A stretch of DNA of 64,000 bases, taken from NCBI GenBank assembly GCA_002407775.1, contig DHOP01000009.1, positions 1-64,000 on the forward strand. Reading direction: 5' to 3'. The position numbers and the translations under genes are program-made. Below, in pieces: positions 25,754-35,022 of the stretch. A model generated the notes under the pieces. The model was given only the letters and a program-made list of their open reading frames with translations. It made no database searches and was not told the origin of the DNA. Source of the stretch: Prevotella sp. UBA5387 (GTDB lineage: Bacteria; Bacteroidota; Bacteroidia; Bacteroidales; Bacteroidaceae). Each line of letters starts with the position of its first letter. Positions within the stretch are counted from its first letter, which is position 1.

Positions 25754-26140
25754 ATGGACCATCAGATTATCCCTATCAGTCCCGCTCTTCTTTCGTTGCT
25801 TAGTGGCGAAAAAGGTGGACTAGTGCCATTTACTCGCGAAATATTCCTACTAGACATCGTCGTTGCAGGCACTACTTTCTGTGAAAATATCGAAGAATTG
25901 GCGCCCAAGATCATCGAGGGAACAGTGTTACGGATGCTTCGCGACCCCAAAAACGAGCATGACAGCATGGCCATCGGCATTTACCTCGATAAGGAAAGGG
26001 TCGGTTGGGTTCCCAGAGAGCTCAATCTCATCATCTCACGCCTTATGGATGCTGGCAAGGCCTTTGTGTGTAGAGTCACGAAAACCGAGTGGAAAAATCA
26101 GTGGTTCCGCATCGAGGCAAAAGTCTCCATGATAGAATGA
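25754..26140 (+). CDS. Stand-alone HIRAN-domain protein
   Basis: This 128-residue soluble protein is almost entirely a HIRAN domain: VAGTTFCENIEELAPKI, then LRDPKNEHDSMAIGIYLDKERVGWVPRELNLIISRLMDAGK. HIRAN domains bind DNA ends or stalled-fork structures, in eukaryotes fused to SWI2/SNF2 helicases and in bacteria often stand-alone. I take the ATG at 25754; the frame stays open to 25709 but lacks similarity there. It lies in the same direction as the J-domain-like gene, 121 bp downstream, so they could share a transcript. Confidence 0.8.
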   Translation: MDHQIIPISPALLSLLSGEKGGLVPFTREIFLLDIVVAGTTFCENIEELAPKIIEGTVLRMLRDPKNEHDSMAIGIYLDKERVGWVPRELNLIISRLMDAGKAFVCRVTKTEWKNQWFRIEAKVSMIE

Positions 26141-26333
26141 CAAAATGGTTAAATCATTATTGATTTAGCATGTCAAGTCTTTGACAGATAAAAAAACAAT
26201 TTTTACTTGGGCATTTATTAAACGATACCATGAGGAAACTTACATTTTACGCATACGAAAGTGGCCTGGTGGGACTCGTCCAATATATTTCTAGCAGAAA
26301 GATAAAGTAAGTGTGAACAATAGTCTATTACTA

Positions 26334-27968
26334 CTATAAATCCATAACCAAGGTCTCAAAATTGTCGCGGTCTATTGCTTTTTTCTTCATTCGCGAGCGA
26401 TACGTGTAAATTGTGGTAATGGAAGAACGCAGAATGTCCGCTATCTCTTGATTATCATTAATTCCTAGGCGGATAAGCGCATATATACGCATCTCTGTCG
26501 TGAGCGCTCCATTGTCTGCGAAATGGACTTGTTCCTCTGGCTGAAGCAGGCAATTAAAGCCTTCTACAAAATTTGGATAAATGTTTAAAAAAGCCTCATC
26601 GAAGTTCTTGAAGAATATAGTAGTAAGTTCGTCAACGTATTTCTGCGACTTCAAGGCTTGAGAAAGTTGCTCCATATCCTTGTTTTTCGCCAACCGATTA
26701 ATCTGTTGTTGATAGATCTTGCTGGAGTCTATCATCTTAGAATATAACTGCATGAACCGAGAAACATATTCCTCTTTCACTGAATTACTCTCGTCAAGTT
26801 CCTGTAGGGTTTGCTGTTGTTGCTCGTTAACAGTAGCCAATTGTTCCATGGCTTGTTGCTGCAAACGATTGGATTCTTTGACCCTTCGATTGCTGTAACT
26901 TAGACGACGCGAAAGGAGAAGAATATAGACAAAACCAGCAACAAGACACAAGAAGATGCCTGAAAGTACTATAGCGAAGATAGTTAGTCGGCTATGGGAC
27001 TTATGTTGCTCCATTTCATAAGCATCGATGATTTTTGGCATTAGCCTCGCTGATTGTATCATACGAATACGGGCGTTATAGAATGTAGCATCGTTTACGC
27101 TCGCTCGTAGATATTTAAAAGCCTTGTCCGTCTCCTGACGGTCGTAAAGCAGAGCAGCTAAAGAATGAAGAGACGAGTTCTCACGTATACAACCCTTAAT
27201 ATCGCTTATAGCACTGAGTAGATACATTCTCTCCTCCAGTTGCTTGTCGCCTTGCAGACCAAAGTAGAAAGCCAGTGTGGAGGCAATAATAGAATATGAC
27301 CTATCACCAGAAACCAAGGTTTTAAAGTAGTCAGAAAGTAAAGTGATAGCTCCATCAATATCCTTGTCAAAGCCAATAGTCTTTGCTTTGACAGTAATGT
27401 ATTCAAATGACGAGTGAGGTGCGCGACTTAACAATAGTGTACGCCATTGCTTACCCTCAGCGTTGAAAAAGTCCGAATACTTCGTGTCATAGCTTATCTC
27501 TGAGTTGTAGAGTGACAAGTCATCCTGCACCCGATAATACATCATCTTGTCTTCATAGCTAAGCTTCGAGGTGTCAACTTCTGCTATAGTTTGTATAGCA
27601 GGAACGAGTAATCCTGACACAGATAGCAGATCTGCCTTTTCTGTAAGTGCACGATAATAATGTTGGCTATTCTTCATGCGCCTTGCCAAATCTATGCATC
27701 TGTCAATATAGACGCTAGCAGAATCAAAGCGAAAGGCCTGATATTCTTGAAAGATTCGATGGCAAATTTCCCATTGGTCGGCTTTTGACAACCCACTTTG
27801 CCGCAGTCCTGCCTTTATATTGGATATACGAAGATCTTTGGACCTAGATAGTTCCGACTGCAACTCGATAAGACTATCAAGCGTCTGGTAGAGTTGTTGG
27901 AGAGATGGGTTCGACCAACTCGAAAGAACATTTATTAGGAATATAGTAAGAAATAGGTATCTTTTCAT
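26334..27968 (-). CDS. SusR-like membrane-spanning transcriptional regulator
   Basis: This 544-residue protein is of the SusR type: a signal/anchor at the N-terminus, a periplasmic helical (TPR-like) sensor of about 300 residues, one membrane span (about 328-352, IFAIVLSGIFLCLVAGFVYILLL), a cytoplasmic coiled coil rich in Gln, and a C-terminal winged or LuxR-like helix-turn-helix (TTEMRIYALIRLGINDNQEIADIL, then SITTIYTYRSRMKKKA). In Bacteroides thetaiotaomicron SusR senses maltose and starch oligosaccharides and activates the sus genes. It is divergent from the starch susC at 28438, with two promoters and repeat array C between them, so it is the likely activator of PUL 2. The domain is called DUF6377 from memory. 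Confidence 0.88.
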   Translation of the reverse strand: MKRYLFLTIFLINVLSSWSNPSLQQLYQTLDSLIELQSELSRSKDLRISNIKAGLRQSGLSKADQWEICHRIFQEYQAFRFDSASVYIDRCIDLARRMKNSQHYYRALTEKADLLSVSGLLVPAIQTIAEVDTSKLSYEDKMMYYRVQDDLSLYNSEISYDTKYSDFFNAEGKQWRTLLLSRAPHSSFEYITVKAKTIGFDKDIDGAITLLSDYFKTLVSGDRSYSIIASTLAFYFGLQGDKQLEERMYLLSAISDIKGCIRENSSLHSLAALLYDRQETDKAFKYLRASVNDATFYNARIRMIQSARLMPKIIDAYEMEQHKSHSRLTIFAIVLSGIFLCLVAGFVYILLLSRRLSYSNRRVKESNRLQQQAMEQLATVNEQQQQTLQELDESNSVKEEYVSRFMQLYSKMIDSSKIYQQQINRLAKNKDMEQLSQALKSQKYVDELTTIFFKNFDEAFLNIYPNFVEGFNCLLQPEEQVHFADNGALTTEMRIYALIRLGINDNQEIADILRSSITTIYTYRSRMKKKAIDRDNFETLVMDL

Positions 27969-28047
27969 TGCTCAAGGCATTTGGTCATAGGCCATATTAT
28001 CTTGGAGTGAATATCGCCTAATGGTTGGTATCCTTTCCGTTAATTTG

Positions 28048-28055
28048 CAAAGATA
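28048..28055 (-). promoter_or_regulatory. -7 box of the SusR-like regulator gene
   Basis: TATCTTTG on the minus strand (28055-28048) is an exact TAnnTTTG match, 80 bp before the start codon. No convincing -33 box is seen. Array C begins 28 bp upstream. Confidence 0.5.
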
Positions 28056-28082
28056 ATAAAATTGTTGATTTCCGAGAGTATA

Positions 28083-28192
28083 ATTCAATTTGTTTTACGT
28101 TGTGATTCAATTTGATTCACGTTGTGTTTCAATTTGATTCATGCGGTGATTCAATTTGTTTTACTGAGTGATTCAATTTGAATCACGATCCG
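28083..28192 (+). repeat. 22-bp-period TGAWTCA array C (5 units)
   Basis: This is the longest array: units at 28083, 28105, 28127, 28149 and 28171, each 22 bp without indels. Cores read WTTCAATTTGWTTYAY. The last unit again ends in TTTGAATCAC, giving the 19-bp inverted repeat GTGATTCAATTTGAATCAC. It lies between the divergent SusR-like and susC promoters. Confidence 0.92.
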
Positions 28193-28369
28193 ACTACTAT
28201 GTAACCATGCCTACAATGGTTAATTTTGGGCAGCTTTCTTACTGCTTTTGCGTTTCTAAAGTCCGTTTTTGTCGAATAAGGTTTAGATTATTCTCATTCA
28301 AAAATATGATAAATCATTTATAATCAGCTAATTGATATTTTGATTAACTTTGATTTATCATTGATAGAC

Positions 28370-28400
28370 TTGTACTCTCCCATCCTTTGATCTATCTTTG
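28370..28400 (+). promoter_or_regulatory. Promoter of the starch PUL operon
   Basis: -7 TATCTTTG (28393-28400) is preceded by TTG (28370-28372) with a 20-bp spacer. The leader to the susC ATG is about 30 nt. It is presumably activated by the divergent SusR-like protein. Confidence 0.65.
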
Positions 28401-28437
28401 CAACATTATACTACTAATATTAACTATAGAAAAAAGT

Positions 28438-31431
28438 ATGAGCAAACAATTCTTGAAACATGCAGTCTTGTGCTGCGTGTCCCTATTGATGGCTACGGCA
28501 ATGCAAGCCCAAACCGCTATCAGCGGTAAGGTTGTGGATAGCGCCGGAGAACCACTCATCGGTGCTTCAGTAACGCTAAAAAGCAATACCAATCAAGGCA
28601 CAGTTTCCGACTTAGACGGAAAATTCACACTACAAGCCAGAGCAGGCTCCACACTCGTCGTGAGTTACATTGGGTTTTTATCTAAAGAGGTGCAAGCATC
28701 TCAAGATATGACCGTGGTACTGCAAGAAGAAAACAACACGCTTAATGACGTGGTAGTCATTGGTTATGGCTCCGTAAAGCGCAAGGATGCCACTGGATCT
28801 TTGGAGACACTCACTGCTGACCCGAAATTAAAAGGTGTAGCTCCCAATGCCACTGACATGCTTGTGGGCAAGATTGCCGGCGTAAACATCACGACTTCAG
28901 GCGGTTCGGCCACAGGAGGTGCCAGCATCCGCATTCGCGGAGGTTCGTCACTATCTGCCAGCAACACCCCATTGATCATCATCGACGGCGTCTATCTTGA
29001 TGGCGGAGGTGTCGGGGGCGTGGGCAACGTGCTTAGTTCTATCAACCCGAACGATATAGAGGACTTCACGGTCCTCAAGGATGCATCAGCCACTGCCATC
29101 TATGGTAGCCGTGCTTCCAATGGTGTCATTCTCATCACAACCAAGAAAGGCAAGAGCGGTAAAATCAAAGTCACCTATGACGGAAATGTCAGCGTTGCCA
29201 ATAAGAAGAAGACTGTCGACGTGCTCAATGGCGACGAGTTCCGAAATCTCATTCAGACTACCTTTGCAGGACTAAGCAACGAGGCAGCGGCAGTAGGCAA
29301 ACTTGGTACAGAGAACACCGATTGGCAGGGGCAACTCTTCCGTAGCGCCGTCACAACGGATCATGCAGTGAGCGTATACGGAGCCGTAAAGGACTTCATG
29401 CCCTACCGTGTTTCCATGGGCTATACCGACAATAACGGTATCCTGAAGACTGACCACATGGAACGCTACACCGCTGGTTTCTCCACCACTCCATCATTCT
29501 TCGACAATCACCTGCGTCTCAACATCAATGCAAAGTATATGCATTCCAAAAGCCGCTTTGCCAATGCAGGAGCTATCGGAACCGCTATCGTGATGGATCC
29601 AACGCAGCCAGTCTATGCCGACCCATCCACCCCACAAGGGCAGTATGGTGGCTACTGGGCTTGGATAGGCGATGACAACAAGCTTATCGGTGTGTCCACC
29701 AAGAATCCTGTGTCTATGCTTATGCAGCATAATGACTTGGCTGATGCCGACAACTTCATTGGAAACGCACAGTTTGACTATGACTTCTTCTATATAAAGG
29801 GGCTTCGCGCAACACTAAATCTGTCACTTGACTATTCTCATTCCAGTGGCACGACAGATGATCCATATGACGCTCAGATATCTGCCTATACCTTAGGCTA
29901 TCACAATGACTGGACACAGACACGTCGCAATCAGATGCTCGACTTCTATATGACATATGCACGCGACCTCAAAAGCATCCGTAGCCACTTCGATGTAATG
30001 GGCGGTTATTCATGGCAGAGATACTGGATGCATAGCCCTTTCCATCGTATCGCTCAATTCCAATATGATAATTCCGGTGCACTTGTGCCTTTCCAGGAGG
30101 TTTCTGGGGACTATCCAACCCAGCATTACATCGTGTCATTCTTCGGACGCTTCAACTATTCGTTGATGGATCGTTATCTTCTGACATTCACTATCCGCGA
30201 TGACGGTAGCTCTAGATTCTCCAAACAGAACCACTGGGGTGTCTTCCCATCAGTTGCTTTCGCCTGGCGCATCATCGAAGAGTCATGGCTTAAAGAGCAA
30301 AATGTGCTGAGTAACCTCAAGCTACGTTTGGGTTGGGGTAAGACTGGACAACAAGACATCAATCAAGGAGACTATCCTTTCCTCGGCTCTTACTACTTTA
30401 ACATCAACAGTCAGTCCATGTATTACCGCAATGGTGCATGGAGTTATTTGCTGCAACCTAACGCTTACAACCCCGATTTGAAGTGGGAGACCACTTCGAC
30501 TTACAACATCGGTTTGGACTTCGGATTCCTGAAGAACCGCATCACGGGTAGTATCGACGCTTATTGGCGCAAGACAACTGACCTTATCAATGCCGAGGCA
30601 AAGCAACCTGCAGGAGCAAACTTTGCAGAATATGTCGCTGCCAACATTGGCGACTTGGAGAACAAGGGTATTGAACTTTCACTCAACACTGTTCCTGTAC
30701 AGACCAGAGACTGGACTTGGGAACTCGGTGCAAATGTTTCTTGGAATCAGAACAAGATCCTAAAGCTCAACAATGGTGATGGCACAGAGGCCACCCAGCG
30801 CCGATTCTTCGGCACTGCGGGCGACGGTTCACAGAACCTCAAGGTACACATGGTTGGCCAACCAGCTGGAATGTGGTACATGTATGAGCAGGTATATGAC
30901 AAGGCTGGCAAGCCCATCGAGGGTGTCTTTGTTGACCAAAACAATGATGGCGTCATTAATGAAAAGGATCTTCACCTCTATCACAAGTCGACCCCAGACG
31001 TTACTGTCGGCCTGAATTCGAAACTACAGTGGCGCAATTGGGATTTTGATATTGCCGGTCACGGTGCCTTTGGTAACTGGATTTACAACAGTATGGGCGG
31101 TGGCGAGATGTCCCCTGCACGTCTTTTTGCCAACCTTTTCCTCACCAACCGTACGGTAGAGTCACTCTATAGTAACTTCCAAACCAACAAAGTGCTATCC
31201 GACTACTATGTAAGGAATGCGTCCTACTTCCGTATTGACAATATCACTTTGGGTTATTCGTTCCCGAGCATCGGCTCATTGAAGACTTCGGGACGTGTCT
31301 ATGCCACCGTGCAGAATCCGTTTGTGATAACCTCTTACTCCGGATTGGACCCAGAAATCGATGGCGGTTACGACAACAGTTTCTATCCACGGCCAATCAC
31401 TTTCTTACTTGGCGTGAACCTAAACTTCTAA
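28438..31431 (+). CDS. susC: SusC-type TonB-dependent transporter (starch PUL)
   Basis: This 997-residue outer-membrane importer of malto-oligosaccharides (inferred from neighbours) has a signal peptide (MSKQFLKHAV to MQAQ), a carboxypeptidase-regulatory-like domain (AISGKVVDSAGEPLIGASV), the SusC signature LNDVVVIGYGSVKRKDATGSL, plug motifs IRGGSSLSASNTPLIIIDGVYLDGGG and SATAIYGSRASNGVILITTK, and a barrel ending in LGVNLNF. The start at 28438 is set by the signal peptide; the frame open from 28387 would run through the promoter. It is the first gene of the starch operon, with susD 18 bp downstream. Confidence 0.96.
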   Translation: MSKQFLKHAVLCCVSLLMATAMQAQTAISGKVVDSAGEPLIGASVTLKSNTNQGTVSDLDGKFTLQARAGSTLVVSYIGFLSKEVQASQDMTVVLQEENNTLNDVVVIGYGSVKRKDATGSLETLTADPKLKGVAPNATDMLVGKIAGVNITTSGGSATGGASIRIRGGSSLSASNTPLIIIDGVYLDGGGVGGVGNVLSSINPNDIEDFTVLKDASATAIYGSRASNGVILITTKKGKSGKIKVTYDGNVSVANKKKTVDVLNGDEFRNLIQTTFAGLSNEAAAVGKLGTENTDWQGQLFRSAVTTDHAVSVYGAVKDFMPYRVSMGYTDNNGILKTDHMERYTAGFSTTPSFFDNHLRLNINAKYMHSKSRFANAGAIGTAIVMDPTQPVYADPSTPQGQYGGYWAWIGDDNKLIGVSTKNPVSMLMQHNDLADADNFIGNAQFDYDFFYIKGLRATLNLSLDYSHSSGTTDDPYDAQISAYTLGYHNDWTQTRRNQMLDFYMTYARDLKSIRSHFDVMGGYSWQRYWMHSPFHRIAQFQYDNSGALVPFQEVSGDYPTQHYIVSFFGRFNYSLMDRYLLTFTIRDDGSSRFSKQNHWGVFPSVAFAWRIIEESWLKEQNVLSNLKLRLGWGKTGQQDINQGDYPFLGSYYFNINSQSMYYRNGAWSYLLQPNAYNPDLKWETTSTYNIGLDFGFLKNRITGSIDAYWRKTTDLINAEAKQPAGANFAEYVAANIGDLENKGIELSLNTVPVQTRDWTWELGANVSWNQNKILKLNNGDGTEATQRRFFGTAGDGSQNLKVHMVGQPAGMWYMYEQVYDKAGKPIEGVFVDQNNDGVINEKDLHLYHKSTPDVTVGLNSKLQWRNWDFDIAGHGAFGNWIYNSMGGGEMSPARLFANLFLTNRTVESLYSNFQTNKVLSDYYVRNASYFRIDNITLGYSFPSIGSLKTSGRVYATVQNPFVITSYSGLDPEIDGGYDNSFYPRPITFLLGVNLNF

Positions 31432-31449
31432 TGACAAACAACGATGATT

Positions 31450-33048
31450 ATGAAATCTATATATAGCAAGATAGCAGCGGTAGTACTCCTCAGCATTACT
31501 GGACTGACCGCCTGCACCAATGACCTGAACCAGGAGCCGCTGGCCGACACTACTTTGACGGCTGAGAAGGCATGGATTCAGCCTGGTTCATACGACAAAT
31601 ACATGTCCAAGCTTTACAGTGCACTGGCCATTTCGGGCAACGATGGCCCAGGGTCAGGCGACATTGTGGGTTCAGACCAGGGCGAAGCAACGCTGATTCG
31701 CTCTTATTTCAACCTTCAGGAGCTACCCACTGACGAAGCAGCCATTGCATGGGGCGACGATGGTCTGAATAGCTTGACATTCAACTCATGGAGTGCCACC
31801 AACCGATTCATCATGCTGTCTTATGACCGTTGCGAACTTATCAATGCCTGGGTCAATGAGTTTCTCATCCAGACGACTGACGAAAAGCTCAGTGCTCGCG
31901 GTGCCAGCACTGCTTTGATCGACTCTGTGAAGCTTATGCGCAACGAGGCTCGCGTCATCCGTGCTTTCTCTTACAGCCTGCTTATGGACCTTTATGCCAA
32001 TGTTCCTTTTGTGGATGAAAACACTGGCGTAGGTGCGTTCTTGCCCGAGCAGAAAGGCCGTGACTTCCTGTTCCCTTACATAGAAAGCGAACTTAAGGCT
32101 GCCATTGCCAATCTTCCAGAGAAGAGCGACCGTCATTACGGCATGGCAAACAAGTTCGTAGCCGATATGATTTTGGCCAATCTCTACATGAATGCAGAGG
32201 TTTACGGACAAGGAAACCGCTACAACGATGCCATCGCTTGCCTTAATGACATTATCGACAACGGTGGTTATACGTTGGAACAAAAGTATGGTTACAACTT
32301 CAATGCTGACAATTACAAGTCCAAGGAAATTATCTTCCCAATCATTTACGATAGCCAATATGCACAGAGCTATGGTGGAACGATGTACCTCATGGCAGGA
32401 ACGTTTGGCACAGACATGGCTCCTTCCGACAACTATGGTCTCAATGGGTCTTGGTCAGGACTACGTGTGAAGGAAGATATTGTGAACCTTTTCAGCGAGG
32501 GAGATCAGCGCGCGATGTTCTTTACAGGTGAGGGCACCGATAAACCACGCACCAAATCCATCTCTAACACATCCGATTACTATCAGGGTTATCCTTCTAT
32601 CAAGTATCAAAACCTAAACCGCGACGGCTCGGCTGCAGTCAACAAGAACTTCTCTGACGTGGACTTCCCATTCTACAGATTGGCCGATGCATATTTGCTT
32701 TACATAGAGGCTGTAAAGCGTGGAGGCAATGGAGACGCTGCGAAGGCTGTACGCTTGTGGAATGCTTTGCAACTAAGGGCATTTGGAAATAACAACCATG
32801 ATATCGCAAGTTTGTCAGACATTACACTCAATGATATCCTTGACGAACGTGGTCGTGAACTCTATTGGGAGGCTCATCGCAGAACAGACCTTATCCGGTT
32901 CAATAACTTTACCGACAACAAGAACTGGTCTTGGAAGGGTGGATCACAAGCTGGCGTGCAGAAGATAGACGACAAATACAAGATCTATCCATTGCCATCG
33001 ACCGACCTTTCGGCCAATCCAAACCTCAAGCAGAACCCCGGTTACTAA
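31450..33048 (+). CDS. susD: SusD-type starch-binding lipoprotein (starch PUL)
   Basis: This 532-residue lipoprotein has a signal ending in LTAC with Cys about residue 22. Family features include the NRFIMLSYDRCELINAW and NEARVIRAFSYSLLMDLYANVPFVD helices and the C-terminal YKIYPLPSTDLSANPNLKQNPGY. The gene starts ATGATTATGAAA, so either ATG (31444 or 31450) is possible; the second gives the tighter signal peptide. It acts with the upstream SusC as a lid and surface glycan-binding protein. Starch specificity is inferred from the CBM26 and GH13 genes downstream. Confidence 0.96.
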   Translation: MKSIYSKIAAVVLLSITGLTACTNDLNQEPLADTTLTAEKAWIQPGSYDKYMSKLYSALAISGNDGPGSGDIVGSDQGEATLIRSYFNLQELPTDEAAIAWGDDGLNSLTFNSWSATNRFIMLSYDRCELINAWVNEFLIQTTDEKLSARGASTALIDSVKLMRNEARVIRAFSYSLLMDLYANVPFVDENTGVGAFLPEQKGRDFLFPYIESELKAAIANLPEKSDRHYGMANKFVADMILANLYMNAEVYGQGNRYNDAIACLNDIIDNGGYTLEQKYGYNFNADNYKSKEIIFPIIYDSQYAQSYGGTMYLMAGTFGTDMAPSDNYGLNGSWSGLRVKEDIVNLFSEGDQRAMFFTGEGTDKPRTKSISNTSDYYQGYPSIKYQNLNRDGSAAVNKNFSDVDFPFYRLADAYLLYIEAVKRGGNGDAAKAVRLWNALQLRAFGNNNHDIASLSDITLNDILDERGRELYWEAHRRTDLIRFNNFTDNKNWSWKGGSQAGVQKIDDKYKIYPLPSTDLSANPNLKQNPGY

Positions 33049-33068
33049 TCCATAATAATGATTTCGCA

Positions 33069-34511
33069 ATGAAAAAGATAAAATATTTAGCCCTCATGAT
33101 GTTGGGATTGCTTTCCCTTGCATCATGTAGCGATGACGATTCTCCCATACTTGACTTCAGTCGAACAGAGCTTCCTAAGCTCAATTCACTGGGACAGAAC
33201 GTGATGTATGTCTATAACAATCAGAACACTAAGTACGTTTTCACTTGGAGTCAGGCCCGTTTCTTCTTCAAAGATGCCTATGCATCAACCTCAATTGGTG
33301 GTTATGAGAAAGGTGGAGTTACCTATGAGTTGCAATGCGACACTGTAGGCAACAACTTCGCCACCCCTATTAGCGCCGGCAGTGTGACTTCCTTGAACTC
33401 CCTGACCATTGATGCGGCTGAGTTGGCAAAGACTATAGAAGCTACCTATCCTCAACCAGACAGCATCGTTCCGCTAGAGTTCAGAATCAAAGCACAATTT
33501 GGTTCGACCGATACCACGATCATCTATAGTTCAAATGTGCTGCCCGTGACGCTCAATTACGCCGGCAAACCTGCTGCTCCAGCGCCTGATCATGCACCTT
33601 ACAAAGTATATGTGGACGACCAAACTGGGTGGGATGCTACCACGCTTTATATTTGGAATGATGGTGGTAAGGTGAAGGACGGATGGCCAGGTGTAGCTCC
33701 TACAAGCACAGAGAAGATAGGAAATACAACCTATAAGGTATGGGAGCTCGACGAAGCCTATCAGAAAGCCAAAGGCATGCACTTCATTTTCAACAACAAT
33801 GGAGGCGGAACACAAATCGATGATGTACTTAGTGGCTTTGAATTCACAGGCAATGTTTACCTTCGTCTCAATGCCGACAAGACGTTCCAGCAACTTCCTG
33901 ACCCATTCGCAAAGACCATTAGGCTCTATGTGAAGAATACTACGGGCTGGTCAGACACTTATCTCTACATGTGGAGCAACGGTGGAGATGTCGCCGACCC
34001 ATGGCCAGGACTAAGGCTCGATGGTGGCAACAAGGTGACGCTCAATGGCGTAGAGTACACCGAATATTACTTACCACAGGCTTATGTGGGCAAGACGGGT
34101 GCCAACTTCATCTTCAATAACAACGCCGGCTCACAGTTTGACGGTCCTCAGAACGTGAATCTCGATCACGATCTCGGTGTTACACTGAGTAGCACAGGTG
34201 CCAACGAGGAGAATTTACCTGCACGTATCTTTGTTCTTGACGGCAGTGGTTGGGGCGACCTTAGTCTGTACGCATGGAATGAGACAGGTAATATGGTCGG
34301 ATGGCCAGGCGTACACTACAGCTTCACTGAGAATATCAACGGTTTAGAATGGAAAGTCTTTGTTATGCCAAGTGACTATGCCGCCAATGCAGTGAACTAT
34401 ATCTTCAACAACAATGGAGGTGGAAGTCAGTTTGATGCCATGAGTGGTTACACCATCAAGGGTGAGACTTTTGTCAGCATCACATCGAAATCGTACACAG
34501 TAATTGAATAA
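33069..34511 (+). CDS. SusE/SusF-like surface starch-binding lipoprotein with three CBM26-like repeats
   Basis: This 480-residue lipoprotein has signal peptide SLASC, and the Cys is followed by SDDD, an acidic surface-export signal. Residues about 25-170 are a SusE-type N-terminal beta domain (KYVFTWSQARFFFKD, YELQCD). Three starch-binding modules follow, starting near residues 178, 283 and 386, about 104 residues each. Each shows the CBM26 pattern DxTGW-x3-LYxWN/S-x2-G-x3-GWPG with YIFNNNGGGxQFD near its end. It has no catalytic domain. It should hold starch at the cell surface for the SusCD pair. I start at 33069 because upstream codons overlap susD. Confidence 0.92.
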   Translation: MKKIKYLALMMLGLLSLASCSDDDSPILDFSRTELPKLNSLGQNVMYVYNNQNTKYVFTWSQARFFFKDAYASTSIGGYEKGGVTYELQCDTVGNNFATPISAGSVTSLNSLTIDAAELAKTIEATYPQPDSIVPLEFRIKAQFGSTDTTIIYSSNVLPVTLNYAGKPAAPAPDHAPYKVYVDDQTGWDATTLYIWNDGGKVKDGWPGVAPTSTEKIGNTTYKVWELDEAYQKAKGMHFIFNNNGGGTQIDDVLSGFEFTGNVYLRLNADKTFQQLPDPFAKTIRLYVKNTTGWSDTYLYMWSNGGDVADPWPGLRLDGGNKVTLNGVEYTEYYLPQAYVGKTGANFIFNNNAGSQFDGPQNVNLDHDLGVTLSSTGANEENLPARIFVLDGSGWGDLSLYAWNETGNMVGWPGVHYSFTENINGLEWKVFVMPSDYAANAVNYIFNNNGGGSQFDAMSGYTIKGETFVSITSKSYTVIE

Positions 34512-34549
34512 AAAACTTGCACCAAAAACATATAGATGTATTGTGTTTT

Positions 34550-35005
34550 ATGAGAAATCTAATGTTAGTTCTACTTATGCAAGCTTGGTCTGTCTGCGCT
34601 TCGGCGCAGGCAGATCTTATTCACCTTGCCGCAGACAAGTTCACCAATGCCCAAGCGGGCAATGTGTTGACTGTCGAACCGACGTTCTTCCGTAATGCCG
34701 TACAGCAGTTGGAAATGAATGGCAACATACTTGCCACTTCTAAAACCACAGCTGGAAGCATTGTCTACACACTTACACAAGTTGATATTGACAAGTTAAA
34801 GGCTACCGGGATGGACATGAAGCTTACTAATGGCACTATCATTTATATATTCCTCAATGATGCCACCACAGGGATATCCAACCCCATTAGTGCCGACATA
34901 TCAGCACCCCCTGGACTTATATACTCATTAGACGGCCGTCGCCTCAACCAGGCTCCAAGCCAAGGAATATACATCACGAACGGCAAGAAACATCTTGCCC
35001 ACTAA
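34550..35005 (+). CDS. Small secreted protein of the starch locus, unknown function
   Basis: This 151-residue protein has a signal peptide (MRNLMLVLLMQAWSVCASAQ, cleavage after SAQ). It is predicted all-beta with no CBM26 pattern. The C-terminal 30 residues (LIYSLDGRRLNQAPSQGIYI, ending NGKKHLAH) look like the short secretion or anchoring tails common in Prevotella, reminiscent of type IX secretion C-terminal domains. It lies 38 bp after the SusE/F-like gene and 17 bp before the amylase, so it is in the operon. I know no counterpart in the classical sus operon. A frame open from 34517 would add 11 residues before the signal peptide. Confidence 0.65.
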   Translation: MRNLMLVLLMQAWSVCASAQADLIHLAADKFTNAQAGNVLTVEPTFFRNAVQQLEMNGNILATSKTTAGSIVYTLTQVDIDKLKATGMDMKLTNGTIIYIFLNDATTGISNPISADISAPPGLIYSLDGRRLNQAPSQGIYITNGKKHLAH

Positions 35006-35022
35006 TCATGATTATGAACAGC

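Larger units (their letters stand above)
27969..28437. other. Divergent control region of the starch locus
   Basis: It holds the regulator's -7 box (28048-28055), repeat array C (28083-28192) and the susC promoter (28370-28400). The stretch 28200-28369 would contain the activator-binding site but shows no repeat I can identify. Confidence 0.5.

Noticed and set aside
26230..26310. 26-codon frame after the HIRAN gene (MRKLTFYAYESG start)
   Set aside because: It is too short and lacks supporting features; it may be chance.
28083..28192. The 22-bp arrays as CRISPR arrays
   Set aside because: The repeat is degenerate and the variable part is only about 3-6 bp, far shorter than a CRISPR spacer; no cas genes are in the window.
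28387..28437. Upstream in-frame start for susC at 28387
   Set aside because: It would place the start inside the -7 box and put 17 hydrophobic residues before a normal signal peptide.
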